Source: DATAQC01 sp046263055 (GTDB lineage: Bacteria; Actinomycetota; Acidimicrobiia; Acidimicrobiales; AC-14). From it: 7,768 nucleotides of DNA. Position 1 is the stretch's first letter. Each line of letters opens with the position of its first letter. The stretch spans positions 1 to 7,768 of the forward strand of contig JBHELO010000074.1 of assembly GCA_046263055.1 (NCBI GenBank). Direction: 5' to 3'. The notes beneath the pieces were generated by a model. It was given only the letters and a program-made list of their open reading frames with translations. It ran no database searches and had not been told where the DNA came from. Both the position numbers and the translations under genes were made by a program. Below, one piece after another: positions 1-6,462 of the stretch.

Positions 1-629
1 CCGTCACGCCGTCCACCTCCACCGGGCCGACGGGCGGGGGGCTCGGGGGCGGCGGGGGAGGCTTCGGGGGCTTTGCGGGTGGTGGTGGCGGGTTCGGCGG
101 CTTCGCCGGCCGGACCGGCGGCCGGGCTGCGGCGGGCGGAGGGACGGCCACGACCGCGCCCGGCGCCACGTCGCCGGCCCCGGTGGCCAGCGCGGCGTCG
201 GCCACCGGCACCGTGACGTCGGTGGGGACCATTGCCACCACCACGTCCGGTGTGGCGTCGTTCCCCGTGGTGGTCACCGTCACCGGGAGCCCGCCCGGCT
301 TTCACGCCGGCGCCACCGCCTCGGCGGCCATCACCTACGCCGAGATCCCCGACGCCCTGTCGGTCCCCGCCGCCGCCCTGACCCGCTCCGGCGGCCAGTC
401 CTACGTGACCGTGTCGGACAACGGGAAGAAGAGCCAGCGGGCGGTGACGACGGGCATCACCGCCGGCGGGCAGGTGCAGGTAACCGACGGGTTGACGGCC
501 GGCGAGGACGTGGTGGTGGCCGTGCCCGCCGGCACCGGCCGGACGGGCACCGGCACGGGCGGGGCAGGGACAAGGACCGGCACCGGGACCGGGACGGCGC
601 GCCAGCGCACCACCGGAGGCGGCCAGTGA
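1..629 (+). CDS. HlyD/MacA-like periplasmic adaptor, C-terminal part (5' end outside window)
   Basis: This is the C-terminal 208 residues of a membrane-fusion (adaptor) subunit of an ABC efflux pump. The frame is open from base 3 and stops at TGA 627-629; no start is present, so the gene begins upstream of the window. After a Gly/Phe-rich stretch (about bases 30-180) comes a beta-barrel/membrane-proximal segment, with GTVTSVG, then FPVVVTVTG, then GFHAGATASAAITY, then LSVPAAAL and a final GLTAGEDVVVAVPAG. The same order of motifs occurs in the full-length adaptor at 2589-4487, so the two are paralogous at this end. The tail (about 530-626) is Thr/Gly/Arg low complexity. The Gly/Phe block lies where the paralog has only a short barrel loop. 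The stop overlaps the GTG of the ATPase gene. The family assignment rests on these motifs and on the MacB-type neighbours; the N-terminal lipoyl and hairpin domains are not visible. Confidence 0.85.
   Translation, partial: VTPSTSTGPTGGGLGGGGGGFGGFAGGGGGFGGFAGRTGGRAAAGGGTATTAPGATSPAPVASAASATGTVTSVGTIATTTSGVASFPVVVTVTGSPPGFHAGATASAAITYAEIPDALSVPAAALTRSGGQSYVTVSDNGKKSQRAVTTGITAGGQVQVTDGLTAGEDVVVAVPAGTGRTGTGTGGAGTRTGTGTGTARQRTTGGGQ
615..619 (+). promoter_or_regulatory. Ribosome binding site of the ATPase gene
   Basis: GGAGG lies 6 nt before the GTG at 626, inside the last codons of the upstream adaptor gene. It supports GTG 626 as the start and fits a translationally coupled GTGA junction. Confidence 0.7.
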
Positions 630-1363
630 CGGCGGCCGCCCCCACGGTCCCGATCCCGCCGGTACGCAGGCGTGTCATCGATCTCGTGGGTGTCGGCAAG
701 ATCTACGCCTCCGGCTCCCTGGAGGTGGAGGCCCTCGCCGACGTCACCCTGGCCATCGGCCTGGGCGAGTTCGTGGCCATCGCCGGGCCGTCGGGCTCGG
801 GCAAGTCCACCCTCATGCACATCCTGGGCTGCCTGGACGTCCCCACGTCCGGCACCTACCGCCTGGCCGGCCAGGACGTGAGCGCCATGGGCGAGGACCA
901 GCTGGCGGACGTGCGCAACCGCCGCATCGGCTTCGTCTTCCAGCAGTTCAACCTGCTGGCGTCCATGCCCGCCTGGCGGAACGTGGAGCTGCCGCTGGCC
1001 TACTCGGGGGTGCCCCGCGCCGAGCGCCGGCGGCGGGCGGTGGAGGCCCTGGCCCGGGTGGGCCTCGGCGACCGGGTGGACCACCGCCCCGGCGAGTTGT
1101 CCGGAGGCCAGCAGCAGCGGGTGGCGATGGCCCGGGCCCTCGTCACCGAGCCCGACCTCGTCCTGGCCGATGAGCCCACCGGCAACCTGGACTCGGCGTC
1201 CACCGCCGAGATGCTCGAGTTCCTGGGCGAGCTGCACCGCGCCGGCCGCACGATCGTGCTCATCACCCACGAGCACGACGTGGCCGCGGCGGCCGAGCGG
1301 GTGGTGCACATCCGCGACGGTCGGGTGTCCGACGCCCCCCTGGCGACCCGGGCCCTGCGGTGA
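626..1363 (+). CDS. MacB-type ABC transporter ATP-binding protein
   Basis: This 245-residue cytoplasmic ATPase should hydrolyse ATP to drive the FtsX-like permease encoded next. All nucleotide-binding motifs are intact: Walker A GPSGSGKST (residues 54-62), Q-loop FVFQQFNLL (103-111), signature LSGGQQQRVAMARAL (158-172), Walker B DLVLADEPTGNLDS (177-190, catalytic Glu183) and H-loop His215 in LITHEHD. The ADEPTGNLDS form and the length are typical of the LolD/MacB/FtsE group of short ATPases that pair with mechanotransmission-type permeases. The first 16 or so residues are a Pro/Arg-rich extension before the fold. GTG 626 is chosen as the start because it overlaps the previous stop (GTGA) and has GGAGG 6 nt upstream. 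The stop overlaps the permease start in the same way. The family is certain; the substrate is unknown. A stand-alone ATPase separate from its permease differs from E. coli MacB, where the two are fused, but is the usual arrangement in Gram-positive bacteria. Confidence 0.96.
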   Translation: MTAAAPTVPIPPVRRRVIDLVGVGKIYASGSLEVEALADVTLAIGLGEFVAIAGPSGSGKSTLMHILGCLDVPTSGTYRLAGQDVSAMGEDQLADVRNRRIGFVFQQFNLLASMPAWRNVELPLAYSGVPRAERRRRAVEALARVGLGDRVDHRPGELSGGQQQRVAMARALVTEPDLVLADEPTGNLDSASTAEMLEFLGELHRAGRTIVLITHEHDVAAAAERVVHIRDGRVSDAPLATRALR

Positions 1364-2592
1364 GCTGGCTGGAGACCATTCGCACCGGCCTCGAGGCGGT
1401 GCGCACCCACCGCCTGCGCTCGGTATTGACAATGCTCGGGATCCTGATCGGGATCGCCGCCGTCATCGTCACCGTCGGGCTCGGCGAAGGGGCACAGGCC
1501 CAGGTGCGCAGCCAAATAGACGCCCTGGGCACCAACCTGCTGATCGTGTCGCCCGGCAGCTCCACCAGCACGTCGGGCATCCGGGGCGGCTTCGGTTCGG
1601 CGTCCACCCTCACCAAGGCCGACGCCGACGCCCTGTCGTCCAAGGTCGTGGCGCCCGACGTGGCGGCGGTGGCGCCCACCACGGCGTCCTCGGGGACGCT
1701 GGTGGTGGGGTCCACCAACTGGACGACGAGCATCGTCGGCACCACGCCGTCGTGGCTACGGGTGCGGGCCCGCGCCCTGGCCGGCGGTCGCTTCCTCACC
1801 GCCGCCGACGACAACGCGACGGCAGCCGTCACCGTCCTCGGCTCGTCCACCGCCTCTGAGCTGTTCGCCAACCGCAACCCGGTCGGCCAGTCGGTGACGC
1901 TCAACGGTATCCCCCTGGACGTGGTGGGCGTCCTCGCCCCGTCGGGGTCCACCGGCAGCTCGAACAACGACGACACCGCCCTGGTGCCCTACGGCACGGC
2001 CGCCCAGCGCCTGCTCGGAGGCACCGCCCGCACCTCGGTGGGGACGTTGTACGTGGAGGCCACCTCCTCGGGCACCTTGTCGGCCGCCTACCAGGAGACA
2101 CAGAACGAGCTGCTGGCCCTGCACGGCATCGCCGCCAACGCCACCCCCGACTTCACCATCACCAGCCAGCAGTCGCTCGTCTCGGCAGCTACGTCGGTGG
2201 ACAAGACCCTCACCGTGCTGCTGGGCGGCATCGCCGCCATCTCGCTGCTGGTGGGCGGCATCGGCGTCATGAACATCATGCTCGTGTCGGTCACCGAACG
2301 GGTGCGGGAGATCGGACTGCGCAAGGCGCTCGGGGCCCGGCCCCGGGTGATCCGCCGCCAGTTCCTGGTGGAGGCGTCGGTGCTGGGGCTGGCCGGGGGC
2401 GTGCTCGGCGCGGTGGCCGGGATCCTCGGCTCGGTGATCCTGCCCCACTTCATCTCCTCGCCGGTGGCCTTGTCCCCGGCGGCGTCGGCGGGGGCCATCG
2501 CGGTCGCCATCGGTATCGGCGTGGCCTTCGGGGTGTACCCGGCGTCGCGAGCCGCCCGCCTCGCCCCCATCGACGCCCTGCGGTCGGAATGA
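1360..2592 (+). CDS. MacB/FtsX-family ABC transporter permease
   Basis: This 410-residue membrane subunit partners the preceding ATPase. The topology is the four-helix MacB plan: helix 1 at about residues 20-42, a large extracytoplasmic domain at about 45-280 (MacB_PCD-like, with TNLLIVSPGS near its start), then helices at about 284-309, 336-361 and 374-394. Hallmarks of the family are IGVMNIMLVSVTERVREIGL (301-320) followed by RKALGAR, the coupling region that contacts the ATPase, and the C-terminal YPASRAARLAPIDALR. The length is normal for stand-alone MacB-like permeases. The GTG start forms a GTGA overlap with the ATPase stop and has no clear Shine-Dalgarno, so translation probably depends on coupling. 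The stop overlaps the next adaptor gene (ATGA). In known relatives this type does not move substrate through the membrane itself but drives export of molecules taken from the outer face; that role here is inferred from family knowledge. Confidence 0.95.
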   Translation: MSWLETIRTGLEAVRTHRLRSVLTMLGILIGIAAVIVTVGLGEGAQAQVRSQIDALGTNLLIVSPGSSTSTSGIRGGFGSASTLTKADADALSSKVVAPDVAAVAPTTASSGTLVVGSTNWTTSIVGTTPSWLRVRARALAGGRFLTAADDNATAAVTVLGSSTASELFANRNPVGQSVTLNGIPLDVVGVLAPSGSTGSSNNDDTALVPYGTAAQRLLGGTARTSVGTLYVEATSSGTLSAAYQETQNELLALHGIAANATPDFTITSQQSLVSAATSVDKTLTVLLGGIAAISLLVGGIGVMNIMLVSVTERVREIGLRKALGARPRVIRRQFLVEASVLGLAGGVLGAVAGILGSVILPHFISSPVALSPAASAGAIAVAIGIGVAFGVYPASRAARLAPIDALRSE

Positions 2593-4487
2593 GGGTGGGC
2601 TCCGGCCGACGCGAGCAGGGCCGGGCTCGCGCCCGGTTGCTGGTGGGGGCGGCGGTGATGGTGGCCGCCGTGGGGCTGGTGGCCCGGGCCACGCTGGCCG
2701 ACACGTCGTCGGCGGCGTCCTACCGGACGGCGGTGGCCTCCATGGGCACCGTCCGCCAGACCATCGACCGGGCCGGCACCATCGAGCCCGTCGTCCAGGC
2801 CACGGTGGCCTTCCCCGTGTCGGGCACGGTGGCCAGCGTGGCCGCCAACGTGGGCGACCAGGTGGGCACCGGACAGCCGCTGGCCTCCCTGGACAGCTCC
2901 GGCCAGACCGGTGATCTCACGGCCAGGCAGGCCACCCTGGCGGCCGCCCAGCTGACCCTCCAACAGGCCCTGGCCGGCCAGTCGACCTTGTCGGGCGGCA
3001 GCTCGTCGGGCACATCCACGTCGGGCACCACCAACCGGTCGTCCGGAGGCACCGGGTCGGGCGGTGCGGCGGCAGCGGCGACCACATCCAGCACCGTCGC
3101 CTCCGGTGGCGCCTCCCCGGGCCGGTCGGCCGGAGGCGGAGGATCGGGTGGCTCGTCGAGCTCCTCGGGTGCCGACCTCGGGGCCGCCCAGCAGGCGGTG
3201 CTCGACGGCCAGCAGGAGGTGGACCACGACCTGAGGGCCGCCCAGGCGGCCATGCACGGCGCCACCACCGCCTGCAGCGCGGTCACGACCACGGCAACGA
3301 CCACCGCCACCACGCTGCCGGCCACCACGCTGCCGGCCACGACCACCACCCTGCCCACGGCTGGCGGCACCGGCGAGGGGACGGTCCCCAGCACCGGCCT
3401 GGGATCCGCCACCTGCCTGATGGCCCAGCAGGGCGCGCTGGCCGCCCAGCAGTCCCTGGCCACCGCCCAGGACGGCCTGGCCACCGCCGAGACCGCCCTG
3501 GACCACCTTCTCGCCACCGCCGCCGGCTCGGCCTCGTCGGCCTCGTCGACGGGCTCGTCCACCGGCTCACCGGCCACGTCCGGCTCCTCGGGCTCATCGG
3601 GCTCCACGTCATCGAGCTCCACGTCATCGAGCTCCACGTCGTCGGGGTCCACCTCATCGGGCTCGTCGGGTTCCACGTCGGGCTCGGCCGGCTCCGGCTC
3701 GTCGGGCGCCACCGCCTCGACCGGCGGGTCCTCGTCGCCCCCCAGCGCCGCCCAGTTGGTGGCCGACCAGGCGGCGGTGGACGCCGCCGCGGCGGCGGTC
3801 GTCACCGCCCAGCAGGCCCTCGACCAGGCCACCATCGTAAGCCCCATCACCGGCCAGGTGGCGGCCGTCGACCTGGCTCCCGGCCAACAGGTCGCGGCGG
3901 CGTCGGCCACCGCCGACATCGTCGTCGTCGGGCCCGGCGGCTGGGAGGTGGCCACTACCGTGACCGTGGACGACGTGGACAAGGTGAAGACCGGCGACCA
4001 GGCCACCGTCGTGCCCGACGGCACCACCACCTCCATCCCGGCCACCGTCGTGTCGGTCGGGGTGGCGCCGACCACCACCGGCAGTACCACCACCTATCCC
4101 GTGGTCGTGGGCTTCCCGACCAGCCCGGCTGGCCTGCGCAACGGCGCCTCGGCGTCCGTCTCCATCGAGGTGGCCCACACCGACCGGGCCCTGACGGTGC
4201 CCACGTCGGCGGTGCGCACGGTGGGCGCCTTCCACGTGGTGACCGTGGTCAGCGGTGGCAAGCCCAGCACCGTCACCGTGCGGGTGGGCACCGTCGGCGT
4301 CGACCTCACCGAGATCACCTCGGGGCTCATCGCCGGCCAGGCAGTGGCCCTCGCCGACCTCAAGCAGGCCCTGCCGTCGTCCAACGTGGCGACCCGCGCC
4401 GGGGCCGGCCTGGGTGGCGGCGGGGGGCTAGGCGGCCTGGGTGGCGGCGGCGGCGGGGCGGGAGGAACCGGCCGCGGGGGCGGCTGA
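2589..4487 (+). CDS. HlyD/MacA-like adaptor with Ser/Thr/Gly-rich insertions
   Basis: This 632-residue adaptor is longer than usual for the family (roughly 350-450). It has an N-terminal Arg-rich tail and membrane anchor (about residues 17-37). A first lipoyl half-motif, GTVASVAANVGDQVGTGQPL, is followed by helix 1. The second half, ATIVSPITGQVAAVDLAPGQ, starts at residue 414. A beta-barrel and membrane-proximal domain then run to about 600, and residues 605-632 are a Gly-rich tail. Between the lipoyl halves the usual alpha-hairpin is broken by three low-complexity blocks: Ser/Gly/Thr at 135-194, Thr/Pro at 229-276 and Ser/Gly/Thr at 313-385. Gln/Ala-rich helices at about 195-228, 277-312 and 386-412 separate them. 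The only two cysteines, Cys229 and Cys276, bracket the Thr/Pro block. The ATG overlaps the permease stop (ATGA) and no Shine-Dalgarno is evident. It is probably extracytoplasmic and binds the permease. Whether it replaces or works with the first adaptor is unknown. Confidence 0.92.
   Translation: MRVGSGRREQGRARARLLVGAAVMVAAVGLVARATLADTSSAASYRTAVASMGTVRQTIDRAGTIEPVVQATVAFPVSGTVASVAANVGDQVGTGQPLASLDSSGQTGDLTARQATLAAAQLTLQQALAGQSTLSGGSSSGTSTSGTTNRSSGGTGSGGAAAAATTSSTVASGGASPGRSAGGGGSGGSSSSSGADLGAAQQAVLDGQQEVDHDLRAAQAAMHGATTACSAVTTTATTTATTLPATTLPATTTTLPTAGGTGEGTVPSTGLGSATCLMAQQGALAAQQSLATAQDGLATAETALDHLLATAAGSASSASSTGSSTGSPATSGSSGSSGSTSSSSTSSSSTSSGSTSSGSSGSTSGSAGSGSSGATASTGGSSSPPSAAQLVADQAAVDAAAAAVVTAQQALDQATIVSPITGQVAAVDLAPGQQVAAASATADIVVVGPGGWEVATTVTVDDVDKVKTGDQATVVPDGTTTSIPATVVSVGVAPTTTGSTTTYPVVVGFPTSPAGLRNGASASVSIEVAHTDRALTVPTSAVRTVGAFHVVTVVSGGKPSTVTVRVGTVGVDLTEITSGLIAGQAVALADLKQALPSSNVATRAGAGLGGGGGLGGLGGGGGGAGGTGRGGG
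3306..3335 (+). repeat. 15-bp tandem duplication in the adaptor gene (Thr-Leu-Pro linker)
   Basis: Two perfect consecutive copies of gccaccacgctgccg (3306-3320 and 3321-3335), followed by a diverged third (gccacgaccaccaccctgccc). They encode ATTLP-ATTLP-ATTTTLP inside the Thr/Pro loop between Cys229 and Cys276. The repeat is in frame and looks like a recent linker expansion. Confidence 0.8.
3601..3660 (+). repeat. 15-bp tandem repeat, four units, in the adaptor gene (Ser/Thr linker)
   Basis: Units at 3601-3615, 3616-3630, 3631-3645 and 3646-3660 are based on gctccacgtcatcga. The first two are identical, the third differs at two bases and the fourth at several. The unit length keeps frame and encodes repeats of the type STSSS. 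Further degenerate pieces (GSSGSTSG) follow to about 3700. It lies in the third low-complexity block of the adaptor and is a likely site of length variation between strains. Confidence 0.85.
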
Positions 4488-4540
4488 CCCCGCCCGTTCC
4501 CGGAACCGTCATCGGTACGGCAGCCGGCGGGTACCACCTC

Positions 4541-4589
4541 GAACTGGTGACCCCTCCCGGGCTTGGGGGCCGGGAGACGTCACCAGTTC
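4541..4589. terminator. Probable bidirectional terminator (long inverted repeat)
   Basis: GAACTGGTGAC (4541-4551) is perfectly complementary to GTCACCAGTTC (4579-4589). Inside it, CTCCCGG (4554-4560) pairs with CCGGGAG (4570-4576) around a 9-nt loop, with a 2x2 internal mismatch between the stems. The result is an 18-bp hairpin placed between two convergent genes, 53 nt after one stop and 37 nt after the other. No U-tract follows on either strand, so it would be a tail-less terminator of the kind often proposed in actinobacteria. A protein-binding palindrome is the alternative. Confidence 0.7.
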
Positions 4590-4626
4590 CTGAGGGAGGC
4601 TGCAAGGAGGGGGGCGACGCCGGGCG

Positions 4627-5664
4627 TCAGGCCCCGGGTTGGGCGCCGGTGCCTGGGGTGCGGCCCCCGCGGCCGCCGAAGCCGCCCAGACCGGGCGCCC
4701 CTTCCTGGATGGAGGTGGCGGTCACGACGCCGCTGCCGTCGGCCGGGCCCATCACCCGCACCGTCTGGCCGACGGCCAGGGCCGACACGGTGGACGGCTG
4801 CAAGACGGTCACGGTGGTCGACGAGGCGGTGGTCACCGTCGTCGCCGTCCCGTCGGGTGCGGTGACGGTGAGGGTGGCGCCGTTGACCGTCGTCACCGTC
4901 CCGGCGGTGAAGCCACCCGCCCCGCCGGCTCCGCCCCGGGCGAACCCGCCGCCGCCTCGTGCCCCGGGGCCGGGGGCGCCACCGGCGCCCGCAGGGACGC
5001 CGCTGCCGGCGTCCACCAGCTGGTCGGCGGCCACGGCCGCACTGCCCAATGACGTGCCCCGCGCCGTCACCCGGTCACCGACCCTGACGTCGGACAGCGA
5101 TCCCGTCACCGCTCGGGTGACGGTGGTGGCGGGCGAGGTCTTCACCGTCACCGCCTGCTTGGTGGCGGTGGTGATGGTGAGGGTGGCGCCGTTGATCGAG
5201 GCCACGGTGCCGGCGGTCCCGAACCCAGCCCCGCCACGCCGCCCATCGCCGGTACGCCCGGTGGCGGACGGGGTGCCGGCGGCCGTGGCGGTGGTGTGGG
5301 ACGTCGCGGCGCGCACCCCGAGGATGGCTCCCACCACGATCACCACGGCGCCGACGACGACGGCCACGACCTTGTTGGACGACCGCTTTTCCGGTGTGAC
5401 CAGCGGGGGAGGGGCCGGGGGCGAGGCACCGTAGACGGGGACGTCGCCTCCGATCACACCTCCCGCCGGGGGCGAGGGCGGGGGCGGAGGGGGGGCCGTA
5501 GGCCCGGTGGGACCGGCCGCGGGTGGCGAACCCGCGGGCCGCGGCCCGGCGGCGGCGCCGGTGGCCGCGCCACTGCCGGTGCCCGGTCCCCACCATTGGT
5601 CCCACGGCTCGTCGCCAGGACCGCTGGGAGAGCCGGCGTCGTCGGGGGGGCCTGTGGGTGCCAT
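4627..5664 (-). CDS. Membrane-anchored protein with two DUF5666-like repeats
   Basis: This 345-residue protein of unknown function starts with a long Pro/Gly/Ala-rich N-terminus (1-92). An acidic/tryptophan patch, DEPWDQWW, lies at 18-25 and a poly-Pro run at about 58-66. One membrane helix follows at about 98-118 after a KR-containing flank, so the N-terminus is predicted cytoplasmic and the rest outside. The external part has two related beta-rich repeats: 149-218 (GTVASINGATLTITT ... VGDRVTARG) and 252-320 (GTVTTVNGATLTVTA ... VGQTVRVMG). They are joined by a Gly/Ala/Arg-rich linker and followed by a Gly-rich tail. The pattern G-T-V-x-x-(I/V)-N-G-A-T-L-T and the later V-G-(D/Q)-x-V match DUF5666, a domain of unknown function. 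The ATG has AGGAG 9 nt upstream. It is 66 bp downstream of the YceI-like gene on the same strand and probably in its operon. It converges with the export operon across the hairpin. The domain call is from pattern memory; the function is not known. Confidence 0.82.
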   Translation of the reverse strand: MAPTGPPDDAGSPSGPGDEPWDQWWGPGTGSGAATGAAAGPRPAGSPPAAGPTGPTAPPPPPPSPPAGGVIGGDVPVYGASPPAPPPLVTPEKRSSNKVVAVVVGAVVIVVGAILGVRAATSHTTATAAGTPSATGRTGDGRRGGAGFGTAGTVASINGATLTITTATKQAVTVKTSPATTVTRAVTGSLSDVRVGDRVTARGTSLGSAAVAADQLVDAGSGVPAGAGGAPGPGARGGGGFARGGAGGAGGFTAGTVTTVNGATLTVTAPDGTATTVTTASSTTVTVLQPSTVSALAVGQTVRVMGPADGSGVVTATSIQEGAPGLGGFGGRGGRTPGTGAQPGA

Positions 5665-5673
5665 CTGGTGGCG

Positions 5674-5678
5674 CTCCT
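5674..5678 (-). promoter_or_regulatory. Ribosome binding site of the DUF5666-like gene
   Basis: On the minus strand GAGAGGAG (5681-5674, core AGGAG) stands 9 nt before the ATG at 5664-5662. It fixes the start ahead of the Pro-rich cytoplasmic region. Confidence 0.7.
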
Positions 5679-5730
5679 CTCGGGGGCGGGTGAGCCGGGC
5701 GTCGGGGACGGCCGGGTGGGCGTCAGGGGC

Positions 5731-6462
5731 TCAGGCGTGGGACAAGTTGAGGAGGAACTCCACCGAGCCGTTGTCCTGGGTCGTGATACCGGAGAAGCTC
5801 GGGTTGGGGATGTTCCAGTCGGAGAACTTCACCGGGATCGTCCCCGTGACGGCGACGGTGGCGCCGGTGCGGCGGACCGTCAGGTCGGCGGTGACCGCCT
5901 TGGTGGTGCCGTGCATGGCCAGTTGGCCGACTGCCGCCACCTTGGTGTCCACGCCGTCGGCGGGGATGTTGGCAACGTCGATGGGCTGGGTCAGCGTGAA
6001 GGCGGCCGTCGGGTAGGTGGAGGTGCTCATGATCCGGCCCTGGAACTGGGCGTCCCGTCTGCTCTCGTTGCTCGTGACGGATCTGAGGTCGACGCTGACG
6101 GTGCCGCTCTGCACGGTGGTGCCCGAGACGGCGAAGGTGCCGCTGACCTTGCCGGTGCGTCCCACCGCCTCGTTGTCCTGGCCGAACAGGACCTCCTTCA
6201 CCCGGTATCCGGCCTGGGAGCCGCCGACCACCCTCCAGGTGCCGTCCACCGGTGTGGCGGCGCCCCCGGCCGACGAGGTGTCGGCCCCGGCGGTGCTGGA
6301 CGGCGACGTCGGCCCCGGCGCGCTGGCCGGCAGGCTGAACCGAGCCGGCGCCTTGGAGGAGATGAAATGGATGTACACGAACGGACCACCGACCACCAGC
6401 ACGGCCAGGACGGCGATGGGGACGCCCAGGCGGAGGGCCCAGCGCCGGGTGGCGGCATTCAT
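5731..6462 (-). CDS. Membrane-anchored YceI-like domain protein
   Basis: This 243-residue protein has a short basic N-terminus, one hydrophobic helix at about residues 9-31 (signal anchor) and a Ser/Thr/Ala/Pro linker at about 40-70. A YceI-type lipocalin-like beta-barrel fills about 73-241. Visible family features are VVGGSQAGYRVKEVLFG (78-94), AVGRTGKVSGTF (99-110), VSVDLRSVTSNESRRD (122-137), the Y-P-T-A-A-F strand (150-155), GQLAMHGTTKAVTADL (179-194) and IPVKFSDWNIPNPSF (209-223). Members of this superfamily bind isoprenoid-type lipids in their barrel; the ligand here is unknown. It matches the variant with an A-G-Y-R-V-x-E start in place of the S-x-V-x-F-x-x-x-H start of E. coli YceI. 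No good Shine-Dalgarno precedes the ATG (only AGAAG, 13 nt away), but no other start would retain the whole anchor. The gene stands between a SpoIID-like gene and a DUF5666-like gene, all on the minus strand. Confidence 0.9.
   Translation of the reverse strand: MNAATRRWALRLGVPIAVLAVLVVGGPFVYIHFISSKAPARFSLPASAPGPTSPSSTAGADTSSAGGAATPVDGTWRVVGGSQAGYRVKEVLFGQDNEAVGRTGKVSGTFAVSGTTVQSGTVSVDLRSVTSNESRRDAQFQGRIMSTSTYPTAAFTLTQPIDVANIPADGVDTKVAAVGQLAMHGTTKAVTADLTVRRTGATVAVTGTIPVKFSDWNIPNPSFSGITTQDNGSVEFLLNLSHA

Noticed and set aside
3306..3360. LPATT/LPTAG strings in the second adaptor as sortase sorting signals
   Set aside because: They are internal, are not LPXTG, and lack a following hydrophobic segment and basic tail. 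They are part of a Thr/Pro linker.
2088..3506. Minus-strand open frame (472 codons) spanning the permease-adaptor junction
   Set aside because: It lies antisense to two well-supported coupled genes and shows only Gly/Arg/His-rich composition typical of shadow frames in GC-rich DNA.
2720..4093. Long minus-strand open frame (457 codons) opposite the second adaptor gene, Asp/Glu/Pro/Val-rich
   Set aside because: Its composition is the mirror of Ser/Thr/Gly/Ala codons on the plus strand; it has no recognisable domain, and the plus-strand gene is a clear adaptor.
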